From contig JAIEPU010000072.1 in NCBI GenBank assembly GCA_019748235.1, positions 1-64,000 of the forward strand: 64,000 nucleotides of DNA, in the 5' to 3' direction. Within the stretch, counting starts at the first letter, position 1. Each line of letters begins with the position of its first letter. Positions 1 to 8,905 of this stretch are shown piece by piece. Under the pieces are notes generated by a model. It saw only the letters and a program-made list of their open reading frames with translations. It searched no databases and was not told the origin of the DNA. Origin of the DNA: a bacterium. GTDB taxonomy: Bacteria; Planctomycetota; Planctomycetia; Kolteriales; Kolteriaceae. A program made the translations under genes and the position numbers.

Positions 1-74
1 AAAAGGGAGAGATCTATTAATAGGCCAAGGATTGGCCGGGTGCCATCAAGCACTGGCAGTGGTTTCTCGATCGC

Positions 75-305
75 TTGAAGCGCGTGCAACCGCGGCCTGC
101 CGAACTCTATCAAGTCACTGATCGATTGAGTGGGCTCTATGTTGAAATGAGCAAAACCGCGAACGGTGAGGAGAAGAAGAAGCTGCTGGCGATGGCGAAT
201 CGACTTCCCTCCTACTTGCTCGAAACGGACCGCACCATACCGGCGGAATGGAAGAAGACGCTTCAAGCCCGTGTGGCTGCCATCAAGCCGTTACTGGGTA
301 ATTAA
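75..305 (+). CDS. C-terminal fragment of a probable helical-repeat protein
   Basis: Unrecognised fragment of 76 codons from a TTG. The frame stays protein-like back to about position 24 (AKDWPGAIKHWQWFLDR, resembling one TPR helix pair), but two adjacent stops (TAA TAG, 18-23) interrupt it and there is no ATG or GTG between them and the TTG. It therefore looks like the 3' end of a gene whose upstream part is out of frame or lost, not a complete small gene. It ends 13 bases before the next TPR gene on the same strand, so the two were probably co-transcribed. The alternative, a genuine short protein starting at TTG, cannot be excluded. Confidence 0.4.
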   Translation: MKRVQPRPAELYQVTDRLSGLYVEMSKTANGEEKKKLLAMANRLPSYLLETDRTIPAEWKKTLQARVAAIKPLLGN

Positions 306-318
306 GATCGAGACGAAC

Positions 319-1377
319 ATGAAACGTGCTTTGCCTACTCTTTTGTTGATGCTTCTCTCGGCAGCCTCCTTGTCTGCCGAAAGCGTCAGTTATTTCGATG
401 AGAAGAGAGCACAAGGAATCGAAGTCCTTGGCGACATCGTCGCCGAAAATCCGCGTGAAGTCGTGGTGAAGACCGCGAAAGAGGAAGTGACCATCCCCGT
501 CCACAAGATCCTCGGGATCAAGTATGATCGGCAGCCAAAAGACTTGATCAACATCAGGAACCTCGAGCGACAAGGACGATATGACGAGGCCGTGGCGGCA
601 CTCGCAAAAGTGCTCCCCGATATTGAAGCGCGCGACCAGCTTCTCGCAGATGCGTTGGAATACGAGCTTTTCGAAAATATGGCCAAACAGGCTTTAGCCG
701 ATCCCACCAAGCGAGAAGCGGCTTTGAAGCGATTTGAGGAGAAGTCGAAGACATTCTCGAAATCCCGCCATCATTACCCCTCGCTCGAATGGGCAGGCCG
801 ATTGCAGCTTGATGCGGGCAACTACGATCAAGCGACCGAATTGCTAGGCAAGCTCGGCTCACTCGATTGGCCGGGATACAAGGAGAAGTCAAAGGTTTAT
901 CTCGCCACGGCTGAACTTAAAAAGGGGCGAGCGGAGGATGCGTCAAGAATCTTCGACGAGGTGATCTCCTCTTCCGCGGAGGGTAAGACGGCTGACGAGC
1001 AAAAACGACTGGCTCGACTGGGAAAGGCAGAGGCATTGATCGGCACCGGCAAACCCGCTGAGGCCGAGGCACTGTGCCGTCAGGTGATTGCGAATCTTCC
1101 TGATGATGATGATGTCGCGGCTGCTGAAACACGAAATCGCCTGGGGGATTCGCTCCGTGCGCAGGGTAAAACTAAGGAGGCCGTGCTCGATGGATACCTT
1201 TGGGTCCATACCCTTTATCCGAATCAATCAGCGGAGCATGCAAAAGCGCTCTACTATCTCGCCACGATGTTCAAAGAGATCGGATATCCCGGATATTCGG
1301 ATCAGATGAAGGAGATGCTCAAGTCCTCCTTCGGTCAAAGTGATTGGGCCCAAAAACTGAGCGCCGGCGGCTCGTAA
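319..1377 (+). CDS. Exported TPR-repeat protein
   Basis: Predicted 352-residue exported scaffold protein of degenerate tetratricopeptide repeats. The ORF track starts at 166, but ATG 319 opens directly on a signal peptide (MKRALPTLLLMLLSAASLSA), so I take 319. After about 80 residues of a beta-rich start (DIVAENPREVVVKTAKEEVTIP), the rest is alpha-helical pairs with TPR spacing, for example residues about 225-330 (ALIGTGKPAEAEALCRQVI and LGDSLRAQGKTKEAVL). Proteins of this kind in planctomycetes often accompany ExbB/TolR-type envelope complexes; the partner genes would lie upstream of the window, which is inference. No enzymatic motif is visible. Confidence 0.7.
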   Translation: MKRALPTLLLMLLSAASLSAESVSYFDEKRAQGIEVLGDIVAENPREVVVKTAKEEVTIPVHKILGIKYDRQPKDLINIRNLERQGRYDEAVAALAKVLPDIEARDQLLADALEYELFENMAKQALADPTKREAALKRFEEKSKTFSKSRHHYPSLEWAGRLQLDAGNYDQATELLGKLGSLDWPGYKEKSKVYLATAELKKGRAEDASRIFDEVISSSAEGKTADEQKRLARLGKAEALIGTGKPAEAEALCRQVIANLPDDDDVAAAETRNRLGDSLRAQGKTKEAVLDGYLWVHTLYPNQSAEHAKALYYLATMFKEIGYPGYSDQMKEMLKSSFGQSDWAQKLSAGGS

Positions 1378-1496
1378 CGGTTAGGCAACTTGTTTCAAGT
1401 GGAGCGATCTTAAGACTTACTGTTCTTCATCAGGTATCGTAAAGGGGGGCGGAGTCTGTCCTGAATCCTAACGAACAATCAGGCTCCGGTGCTCCC

Positions 1497-1511
1497 ACCT
1501 CTTTAAGAGGT
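1497..1511. promoter_or_regulatory. 15-bp perfect palindrome before the BON gene
   Basis: ACCTCTT-T-AAGAGGT is a perfect inverted repeat 62 bases before the start of the BON-domain gene. There is no T-tract, so it is more likely an operator-type site than a terminator. Function unknown. Confidence 0.25.
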
Positions 1512-1573
1512 CGATGATAACGAGGATTTGTTCTTCAGTACGAATGGCGAAATCGGAATGGAGGAGATGCGAG

Positions 1574-2323
1574 ATGCGTTACTTCATGATCATCTCTTCC
1601 CTCTTCGTGATGGCGAATATCTCCTGGGGTCAGACGGTAATGACTCCGACGTCGGCCCGATCGACTTCTGCCGCGACTTCCACCGCGGCACGCTCGACGA
1701 CATCAACATCGCAGGGGATCACAGCTTCCAATCTGACAGGAAATAGTCTCGGCTCGGCATCGGGTCTGCGCGGCAATGGGAGCTTTCGGCCGGCTCCCGC
1801 CGCTGCAGGCAGAAGCACGATCCGGGGCCGAACACTCGATCTATACTCGAGGATGGATCAAACACGCATCTATATCATGTCGGCCGCGTCTGTGATGCCG
1901 ATTCAGCCGAACGCGGCTAATGTCGCTCGCGTCTCCGCGATTCGGGCGCGGATCGCCGCGGAACAGCAAGCGAGCTCGCAACTCGCCATGATGGGTTCGC
2001 AACCGGCGGGAGTTTTACCCTCTGCGGTTTCCCATAGCGTTGTTCCAGCGTTCAAAACGACCGAACCGCCGAAGGAGTATGAGGTCCGCGCGGCGAAGAT
2101 CGAGGAGGCCTGGGGGCGAAATGCCGCGGAACGGCTCGGAATTGACGGTTTAGAGATTTTTCGCCAAGGAAACAAAACAGTCATCCGCGGTCGCGCGCCC
2201 GACGAGAATTCCGCGCGAGTCGCGATTCGACTTCTTGAACTCGAACCTGGCATCGGAGAAATCGTTAACCAACTCACCGTCGGCTCTCCGCCGCCCCCCG
2301 CACCGGCTCCTGGAAACGAGTAA
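1574..2323 (+). CDS. Exported protein with C-terminal BON-like domain
   Basis: Predicted 249-residue secreted or periplasmic protein. ATG 1574 is preferred over the ORF-track start at 1514 because it opens a signal peptide (MRYFMIISSLFVMANISWG) and follows a GGAGGAGATG Shine-Dalgarno. The mature N-terminus is Ser/Thr/Ala-rich and low complexity (residues about 20-85). The last about 60 residues (LEIFRQGNKTVIRGRAPDENSARVAIRLLELEPGI) have the alternating strand-helix pattern of a BON domain, a module thought to bind phospholipid or envelope polymers. No enzymatic residues are seen. The following Nudix gene is convergent, so this gene ends its own transcript. Confidence 0.65.
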   Translation: MRYFMIISSLFVMANISWGQTVMTPTSARSTSAATSTAARSTTSTSQGITASNLTGNSLGSASGLRGNGSFRPAPAAAGRSTIRGRTLDLYSRMDQTRIYIMSAASVMPIQPNAANVARVSAIRARIAAEQQASSQLAMMGSQPAGVLPSAVSHSVVPAFKTTEPPKEYEVRAAKIEEAWGRNAAERLGIDGLEIFRQGNKTVIRGRAPDENSARVAIRLLELEPGIGEIVNQLTVGSPPPPAPAPGNE

Positions 2324-2358
2324 ATTGCTCAACTTGCGAGCCTCAGCACGGTGTTGCA

Positions 2359-2757
2359 TCACACGATGGGTGCGGGATGTTCTCGGAGCGACTCAAGTAT
2401 CCGTTCATTAGCCGGTGGGAACTTTCCACCTAGGACCTCATCCACGCTCCACCATCTAAAAGGGGAGAGTGGGGCGTCCTGTCCATCCAACAATAGACAG
2501 TCGAAGAAGCTCAACTCGAGCTCGCCCCGTTCGTAGGTATGTTCAACGACGATTCGAAGCTTATGAACGTGGACGACAAGACCTGTCTCTTCCAAACATT
2601 CTCGAATCACCGCATCTTCGGGCGATTCGTTTTCTTCACAATGGCCACCCGGTAATTCATCAAAGCCGGCGAAGGAGTCCCCCTCCGCGCGCTGTCCGAC
2701 GACGATCTCACCTCGGTTGTTCCAGATGAGGCCGATCGCGATCCGCTTTCTCGGCAT
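2359..2757 (-). CDS. Nudix hydrolase (MutT-like)
   Basis: A 132-residue single-domain Nudix hydrolase, expected to hydrolyse a nucleoside diphosphate linked to another moiety with Mg2+. A complete Nudix box lies at residues 38-60 (GHCEENESPEDAVIRECLEETGL), matching GX5EX7REUXEEXGU at every fixed position. The N-terminal strand IAIGLIWNNRGEIVVGQR is typical of the MutT-like subgroup. Its start is 3 bases after the stop of the upstream GT2 gene, so the two form an operon. Substrate cannot be read from the sequence; house-cleaning of oxidised dNTPs or a nucleotide-sugar role are both possible. Confidence 0.85.
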   Translation of the reverse strand: MPRKRIAIGLIWNNRGEIVVGQRAEGDSFAGFDELPGGHCEENESPEDAVIRECLEETGLVVHVHKLRIVVEHTYERGELELSFFDCLLLDGQDAPLSPFRWWSVDEVLGGKFPPANERILESLREHPAPIV

Positions 2758-2760
2758 GGC

Positions 2761-3651
2761 TTAATCTTTAACGGCGTAGCGAACGATGCAGTAAAGAGCC
2801 TCGAACGCGTCCTTGATCCCGATCTTCTTACCTTCGGAGTAGTCTCGGCCGTTGTAGGAGATCGGAATCTCGTAGATGCGGCACTTGCGTTTTGCGATCT
2901 TGGCTGTGATCTCAGGATCGAATCCGAATCGATTCTGCTTGAGGGGAATCTCTTGAATCACTTCACGCCGGAAGATCTTGTAACAGGTCTCCATGTCCGT
3001 GAGGTTCAAGTTGGTGAAGAAGTTCGATAGAAGAGTGAGTATGCCATTCGCCACTCGGTGCCAGAACAGGTGGATGCGCGACTCTTCTCCGATGAAGCGG
3101 GAACCATAAACGACGTCGGCTCGGCCATCCACGATCGGTTGAATGAGCCTCGGGTATTCGCTTGGGCTGTATTCGAGATCGGCATCCTGCACGATCACGA
3201 TATCCCCGGTCGCCTCTCTGAATGCGGTATGGAGGGCGGCACCCTTACCCTTGTTTTGTTGGTGCAAGATGATTCGGATGTCCGGATCGTTCTCGTAGTC
3301 CTTCAAAATATCACGTGTGCCGTCGGTGCTGCCGTCGTCAACGAGAATGATTTCCTTCGGGATCGGCACCGAGCGAATGCGAGAGATGATTTCGCGAATG
3401 GTGAATCGTTCGTTGTAGACCGGCACGGCAATGGAAAGCTTCAATTGCGCCGGAATGCGATAGACGCCCAGCTTGCGAAGACCATGCGTCCCCACCACTC
3501 GCTCGAGCTTGTCAAGGAATTCGCGGTCCTGCTCGGAAACGCCGGTGCTCCAGACCGTCCCTTCAGGGGACGAGGTTTCATTCTCTATTTGCGTCGATCG
3601 CTCGAGCATGAAAATCAAATCCTGCTTATCCTCGATGACCCGCTGAATCAT
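2761..3651 (-). CDS. Glycosyltransferase family 2 (polyprenyl-phosphate sugar synthase type)
   Basis: A 296-residue GT-A fold transferase. After an unusual hydrophilic 70-residue N-terminal extension comes the GT2 core: IAVPVYNER (about 74-82), VDDGSTDGT (104-112), the second Asp motif VQDADLEY (154-161) and FGFDPEITAKIAKR. No transmembrane segment is evident, as in soluble dolichyl/undecaprenyl-phosphate sugar synthases, which transfer a hexose from a nucleotide sugar to a lipid phosphate. The membrane glycosyltransferase divergently encoded at 3985 is the sort of enzyme that uses such a lipid-linked donor, so the two may cooperate (inference). ATG start at 3651. Confidence 0.85.
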   Translation of the reverse strand: MIQRVIEDKQDLIFMLERSTQIENETSSPEGTVWSTGVSEQDREFLDKLERVVGTHGLRKLGVYRIPAQLKLSIAVPVYNERFTIREIISRIRSVPIPKEIILVDDGSTDGTRDILKDYENDPDIRIILHQQNKGKGAALHTAFREATGDIVIVQDADLEYSPSEYPRLIQPIVDGRADVVYGSRFIGEESRIHLFWHRVANGILTLLSNFFTNLNLTDMETCYKIFRREVIQEIPLKQNRFGFDPEITAKIAKRKCRIYEIPISYNGRDYSEGKKIGIKDAFEALYCIVRYAVKD

Positions 3652-3984
3652 CTTGCTCGTCCATTATCCAAGAATCGTTTTCGCCAGGCACTCCGTTAAG
3701 CCTCGGCATGACCATAGACCAACCTCAACATTCATGCAACGTCGACTTGGCGTACGATTCGCTCCTCATTCTATTTAGGGCGATTCGAGTATTACCGATG
3801 ACACAAAATGACCGATTACAACATGAAATTGGATTTATCCCGAGTAACGAAGAGAACTCCGTTTCAATGTCGAATGAACGATTTCTCCTCAAACCTTGAT
3901 TTTGTCGACTTGTGTGGAATTCCGCCGAAGCCTAAAAGCTTATGTAGCCAAGATTTCTGAGATTCGCCCGCAGGATGCAAAGCC
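3652..3984. other. Intergenic region, no gene seen
   Basis: 333 bases between two divergent glycosyltransferase genes. A 63-codon ORF (3708-3899) has no convincing ribosome binding site and an atypical composition, so I do not call it. The region presumably holds two divergent promoters, but I find no clear -35/-10 pair. Confidence 0.4.
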
Positions 3985-5370
3985 ATGGCGTTCACATTGA
4001 AAGGAGTGACCTCCACTTATCGGAATCTGCTCGTCATCGTGTTGTTGGGGGCGCTCGCATTCGTCTCCCGATGGACAGCGATTCATTTACTGCACGCTCC
4101 CGACAGTCTTCCTGTTTCCGCGTACGAGCACGGCTCCATTGCACGAAACTTGGTGGAGGGTCGAGGATTCGTTTTCGAATTCTATGGCCCGCCGGGCGTT
4201 CCCGTTCCGACCAGTCATCAGGCACCGCTCGTTTCATACGTTCTAGCAGCGGGATATGTTCTCTTCGGCACAGAAACTCCCGCGTCATTTTGGTTCGTTC
4301 TCTTGTTGCAAGCGATGGTGGCGAGTTTCTCTGTCATTGCACTGACACAAGCGGTTCGCCTTGCCAGCGGGAAAGCAATGGTCGGTTACGTCGCCGGATT
4401 ACTGTTGGCTGTTTACCCTCCTTTGGTCGTCAGTGTCTGTCATGTCCAAGCGGTGACTTGGAATCTAGCCGCGCTTTCGTTCCTCCTATGGGGCTGGTTT
4501 GAGATTCGTCAGGGATCAAATCGACTGGGCATACCGCTCTTCGTCGGGGGGAGTTTAGTGGCATGGCATGCCGATCCTATTTTGGGTGGCGTCTCCTTTC
4601 TCATGCTGCTCGCACTCCTCTTACCGCCGAAACCATCTTTAAGGTCATCGGTTCTGGCGGCGGTTCTGATAGCGGTCGGACTCACTCCCTGGATCACGCG
4701 AAACTATCTCGTGCATGGACGGTTCGTCGCGATGAAAGACAGCTTCTGGTACGTTTTCTGGCAAGGGAATACTGCCGCGAGCCACGGGACCGACAAGTTG
4801 GCGATCAGCCGTGAAGATCGGCGGGAAGTGCGCGGCATCTCGGTTACGAAGTCCGTAGAGCAGGCCCAGCATGTCCGCGAGAAAGCGGTCTCCGTCGACT
4901 CAACGTTACCGGAGCATGCCCGGCTCGATCTATTGGGGATGCCGCGCGAAATCGATCGGATGAATGTCTTTCGGTCGTTGATTCTCGCAGAGCTTTCCGC
5001 CAGGCCGATGCAGTATGTTGAGAAATGTCTCCTCCGTCTGCGCCAATGGCTTTGGTTCGACGAGACCAACCCGCGAAGTTATGTTTTCGCCTATCGGGCC
5101 AGTTATCTTTCATTAGCGACCGTCGCGGCGATCGGTTTATTCATTGAACGACGACGCTGGAAGAATTGGTTGCCTCTCTTCGTCGCCTCGGGCGGACTGA
5201 CGCTGCTACATGTCCTGGTGATCACATCGGCTCGATTTCGCCTGCCCATTGAACTCTTGCTCATTCCTTTTGCGGGCGTTGCGGTCGCAAGCGTGCTTGG
5301 ATTTCTTTTCCAGCGAAACGTCAAACCCATCATTCATCCAGAGAAAATTCAACAGAAACGGGCCGCTTAA
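3985..5370 (+). CDS. Polytopic membrane glycosyltransferase (PMT/ArnT-like, GT-C fold)
   Basis: A 461-residue integral membrane protein with about ten hydrophobic segments. The N-terminal half has the GT-C layout: a first membrane helix (residues about 10-28), then a luminal loop (YEHGSIARNLVEGRGF) that occupies the position of the acidic catalytic loop in PMT_2/ArnT-type enzymes, which use polyprenyl-phosphate sugar donors. A hydrophilic periplasmic loop (about 250-345) lies between the two membrane halves. ATG 3985 follows CAGGATG; an ATG at 3975 is out of frame. It probably glycosylates lipid or protein at the outer face of the inner membrane; acceptor and donor are unknown. Confidence 0.7.
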   Translation: MAFTLKGVTSTYRNLLVIVLLGALAFVSRWTAIHLLHAPDSLPVSAYEHGSIARNLVEGRGFVFEFYGPPGVPVPTSHQAPLVSYVLAAGYVLFGTETPASFWFVLLLQAMVASFSVIALTQAVRLASGKAMVGYVAGLLLAVYPPLVVSVCHVQAVTWNLAALSFLLWGWFEIRQGSNRLGIPLFVGGSLVAWHADPILGGVSFLMLLALLLPPKPSLRSSVLAAVLIAVGLTPWITRNYLVHGRFVAMKDSFWYVFWQGNTAASHGTDKLAISREDRREVRGISVTKSVEQAQHVREKAVSVDSTLPEHARLDLLGMPREIDRMNVFRSLILAELSARPMQYVEKCLLRLRQWLWFDETNPRSYVFAYRASYLSLATVAAIGLFIERRRWKNWLPLFVASGGLTLLHVLVITSARFRLPIELLLIPFAGVAVASVLGFLFQRNVKPIIHPEKIQQKRAA

Positions 5371-5517
5371 CACTCCAAGAACGAAGTCTCGCAAATCGCG
5401 AACTCGTCTGCGGCAAGCGTGTCTCTATCCTGTTTCTTGTGTTACCTCGTTTCTGTTCCGTGGGGCGACTCGCCTCTTTCGGATAAAATGAGTCGATCCC
5501 AGGGTCAGTGAAATCGC

Positions 5518-7437
5518 ATGGACGAATACACCTTACACAAACTCGAATTCGACACTGTCCGTCAGCAAGTCGCGGACCTTACCCGTTCCGTGATGGGGAA
5601 GGAACGTGCCCGCGCGCTGATACCTCTTCAAAACGTTGAAGACTTGCGCGAGCAGATCAATCGAACCAGCGAAATGGTCGATTTGCTCGAGGCGCGCATG
5701 GAGCCGCCGTTGGGTGGTCTCAAGGATGTGCGACTTTCCGTCAAACGAGCGACGCTGGGCGTACAGCTCGAGATTGATCAAATCAGAGACGTGCGCGATG
5801 TGGCGGAACTCACGGGGCGAGCGTATGAGTATTGGCTTCGGCTGACAGCGGACTCTCCTCGCATCGAGCGTCTTCTCTCAGACATCGTCGATCAAAGACC
5901 TCTAGTTCATCAGGTCGATCAAGTCATCGACGAGCGAGGCAATGTCCAGTCCAATGCGACGCCGGAACTCGCCGACATTCGTCGACAACTCGCGGAGTAT
6001 GAGGCCCGCATTCAGAAGGAGATGGCACGGCTTCTTCGAAGCTCGGACATCAGGTCCGCCCTTCGATATCCGCAGCCGACGATGAGCGGCGATCATCATG
6101 TCCTGGCTGTCGCAGTCAACCATCGGCATAAAGTGACCGGTGTCGTTCACCGGACCTCGAGTAGCGGCGAGACTGTATACATCGAGCCCTCCAAAGTGTC
6201 CGAGATCAGTGCGGAGATGTCGTTGCTGAAGAGCGCCGAACTCCGTGAGATTCGTCGCGTACTCCGAAGGTTGACCGATCTGATTTCGAACAAGGGAAAG
6301 GATCTGCTCCGTTCGCTCGATATTCTGACCGAACTCGACTTCGTGGCCGCCAAAGCACGCTTCGCGCGATCTCTCGACATGTCCGCTCCTGATATTTCCA
6401 CCGACGGGACATTGCGATTGAATGAAGCAAGGCATCCTCTGCTCGAACTCGTGTTTCGCGAAATCAATGCCCAACTTCCCTCCACGGAAGAGCCGAAGAG
6501 CGTGGTGCCGATTAGCGTCAATCTCGGGACCGGCTTCGATATTCTGGTGATCACCGGACCGAATACCGGGGGTAAGACCGTCGTACTGAAGACGGTCGGA
6601 CTACTCACCGTGATGGCTCTCTCGGGGCTGCATATTCCCGCCAAACGGGGAAGCGTGGTGCCGATGCTCGACGCCGTCCTCGCGGACATCGGCGATGAGC
6701 AGTCCCTTCAGCAATCGCTCAGCACATTCTCGGCCCACATGACCCGAATCGGCGAAATTCTACGCAGGGGGAACAACCGGACGCTCGTGCTCCTGGATGA
6801 GCTTGGAGCGGGAACTGATCCGGCAGAAGGAGCGGCACTCGGGCAGGCGATCTTGGATGAACTTCGTGAACTCGGCTGCCGGGCTTTAGTGACGACCCAC
6901 CTGAGCGATTTGAAGACGTACGCCTTGAGACATCAACGAGCGGAAAACGCGGCCGTCGAATTCGATGTCGAAACACTCCGCCCCACCTATCGCCTCTTCA
7001 TCGGCCAGTTTGGTGAAAGTTGCGCGCTTCGCGTCGCGAAAAGACTCAGGGTACCCCGCAAGCTGATTGCGAGCGCGTATCACCATCTTCGTCGTCGCCG
7101 TGGCAGGGGAAGCGGTGAGATTCGCCAGTTGCAGCAGATGCGTGAGGAGACCGAAAAGGCAAGGCAAGAGGCGATCGAGGCGCAGCGCCGGGCAGGAGAG
7201 GCAGAGGTCGACTTCAAACGGCGCGAGCAGCAGCTTCATCAAGAGGCGGACGTACATCGAGAGATCGAACGATTCCGTACCACGATCCAGCCTGGGGATA
7301 CGGTCCGCGTCCTTCGGTTTGACAAGAATGGCACGGTGAAACGAGTTGACCGCCGCCGATCGATTGCCGCTGTCTCCGTCGGCGCCGTGGAATGGGAACT
7401 TCCCTTCGACGATCTCTTCCCGGTGCCAAAGGTTTGA
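5518..7437 (+). CDS. mutS2: MutS2 family ATPase lacking the Smr nuclease domain
   Basis: A 639-residue MutS2-type protein. It has the MutS2 core and clamp (residues 1-300), Walker A at about 345-354 (ITGPNTGGKTVVLKTVG), Walker B LVLLDELGAGTDPAEGAALG, and the TTHLSDLKTYAL switch. These are followed by a basic, Glu-rich coiled coil (about 515-585) and a KOW-like beta domain (PGDTVRVLRFDKNGTVKRVD). Full-length MutS2 is about 780 residues and ends in an Smr domain that nicks DNA or splits collided ribosomes; here the ORF stops directly after the KOW-like segment. MutS2 in other bacteria suppresses recombination and rescues ribosomes. It is convergent with der, 21 bases apart. Confidence 0.9.
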   Translation: MDEYTLHKLEFDTVRQQVADLTRSVMGKERARALIPLQNVEDLREQINRTSEMVDLLEARMEPPLGGLKDVRLSVKRATLGVQLEIDQIRDVRDVAELTGRAYEYWLRLTADSPRIERLLSDIVDQRPLVHQVDQVIDERGNVQSNATPELADIRRQLAEYEARIQKEMARLLRSSDIRSALRYPQPTMSGDHHVLAVAVNHRHKVTGVVHRTSSSGETVYIEPSKVSEISAEMSLLKSAELREIRRVLRRLTDLISNKGKDLLRSLDILTELDFVAAKARFARSLDMSAPDISTDGTLRLNEARHPLLELVFREINAQLPSTEEPKSVVPISVNLGTGFDILVITGPNTGGKTVVLKTVGLLTVMALSGLHIPAKRGSVVPMLDAVLADIGDEQSLQQSLSTFSAHMTRIGEILRRGNNRTLVLLDELGAGTDPAEGAALGQAILDELRELGCRALVTTHLSDLKTYALRHQRAENAAVEFDVETLRPTYRLFIGQFGESCALRVAKRLRVPRKLIASAYHHLRRRRGRGSGEIRQLQQMREETEKARQEAIEAQRRAGEAEVDFKRREQQLHQEADVHREIERFRTTIQPGDTVRVLRFDKNGTVKRVDRRRSIAAVSVGAVEWELPFDDLFPVPKV

Positions 7438-7458
7438 CGCATCGCGAAAGGGAGCCGA

Positions 7459-8826
7459 TCAGTCACGCTCCGATTCGATTTCCACGTCGTCGGCCCCTTC
7501 CTTTTCCGCCTTCTTCACGTGATCACGAGACCGGAAGTAAGTCTTGATCGGGATCTCGTCGAAGGGGACATAGTCACGCAGAAAATTGAGCAAGTAACGG
7601 TGCCAACTTAGCTCGACGAGCTTCGGATCATTGCAGAAGAAAATAATGGTAGGAGGCTGTACCGCGACCTGCGTGGTGTAAAAGATCTTGAGCCGGCGGT
7701 TTCGCCGCATCGGTGGATTCTGCTTCGCAATCGCAGTCTCCACGAGCCGATTCAATTCGCCCGTGGTGACGCGCTCCTTCGATTGATTGAAGAGAGAATG
7801 AGCAACGTCGATCAACCCGTGAACGTTCTTCCCTTCTTTCGCGGTGATGAAGACGCGAGGTGCGAAAGTGAGATCGGGAAATTCCGCGTTCAGGTAATCG
7901 TTGAAATCCTCGGTGGTCGTTTGGTCTTTGATCAAATCCCATTTGTTGATGACGAAGATACAGGGCTTCGCCTGATCGATGATGTAACCGTTGAGCTGCT
8001 TGTCGACTTTGCTCAAGGGAAGCGAGGCGTCCATCATGTGGAAGACGACGTCCGCGCGGCGAATGCTTCGCTGGGCTCGCGTGTAACCATAGAAGTCGAC
8101 CGATTCGGATAGGCTCTTTGCTCGTCTGACGCCGGCGGTATCTATCGCGATGAGCGTCCGCCCATTATGCTCGAAATGCACGTCAACACTGTCTCGCGTG
8201 GTGCCGGCGACTTCGCTGACAATCATTCGTTCCGCCTGGGCGAGCGTATTGATGAATGTGCTTTTGCCGCTGTTTCTCTTCCCCACGACGCAGAACTTCA
8301 TGGTGACTTCGCCGTGGTCCGGCTCGGTCTCGACAGGGATATTATCGAACACCGCATGAAGCAAATCGTCGCGCCCGCGATTATTCTTCACGCTGACGAA
8401 AATTAAATCTCGTCCGAGCTTGTAGAATTCGGCTCCTTGCCGTTCGAGCTCGGCGGTGTCACATTTGTTGACGATATAAAGGATCGGCTTAGTGAACTCG
8501 CGAAGCTTTCGCGACACCATTCGGTCGTGCTCGGTGAAACCCGTTTGCGCATCGACGAGAAAAAGAACGAGCGATGCCTCGTCCAGGGCGATTTGAATCT
8601 GCCGTTCGATATCGTCGGTCAGGCCGTCTTTATCGATGTTCCCCATTCCGCCCGTGTCGACGAGTTCGGCAAAGCGGTCGTTGTGCGAAAGGAGGTACGT
8701 GACGCGGTCTCGGGTCACGCCCGCGGTCGGATCGACGATGGCGATCCGTTTTCCCGCAAGCCAATTGAATAGCGAACTTTTGCCGACGTTCGGCCGTCCG
8801 ACGATTGCAACCTTTGGTACCGGCAC
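7459..8826 (-). CDS. der: Ribosome-assembly GTPase Der (EngA)
   Basis: A 455-residue double-Era-like GTPase required for 50S subunit maturation. The first G domain has GRPNVGKSSLFN (G1), DTGGMG (G3) and NKCD (G4). The second has GKRNSGKSTFIN, DTAGVRR and NKWD. A C-terminal KH-like domain follows (residues about 355-440, including NPPMRRNRRLKIFYTTQV). The first-domain switch region DPTAGVTRDR is intact. The start is GTG at 8826 behind AGGGGGAG; the ATG a few bases upstream is out of frame. Length agrees with the family (about 440-490). The short acidic C-terminal tail is typical of diverse Der proteins. Confidence 0.96.
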   Translation of the reverse strand: MPVPKVAIVGRPNVGKSSLFNWLAGKRIAIVDPTAGVTRDRVTYLLSHNDRFAELVDTGGMGNIDKDGLTDDIERQIQIALDEASLVLFLVDAQTGFTEHDRMVSRKLREFTKPILYIVNKCDTAELERQGAEFYKLGRDLIFVSVKNNRGRDDLLHAVFDNIPVETEPDHGEVTMKFCVVGKRNSGKSTFINTLAQAERMIVSEVAGTTRDSVDVHFEHNGRTLIAIDTAGVRRAKSLSESVDFYGYTRAQRSIRRADVVFHMMDASLPLSKVDKQLNGYIIDQAKPCIFVINKWDLIKDQTTTEDFNDYLNAEFPDLTFAPRVFITAKEGKNVHGLIDVAHSLFNQSKERVTTGELNRLVETAIAKQNPPMRRNRRLKIFYTTQVAVQPPTIIFFCNDPKLVELSWHRYLLNFLRDYVPFDEIPIKTYFRSRDHVKKAEKEGADDVEIESERD

Positions 8827-8905
8827 CGCATTCTCCCCCTAATAAACTCATTTATACGAGAAACAGGAGCGGTCGCGGACGGAGTCGTTTTTCGGAGTGA
8901 TACGC

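Noticed and set aside
3058-3699. 213-codon plus-strand ORF antisense to GT2
   Set aside because: It lies over the conserved GT2 motifs of the minus strand and has no own domain features.
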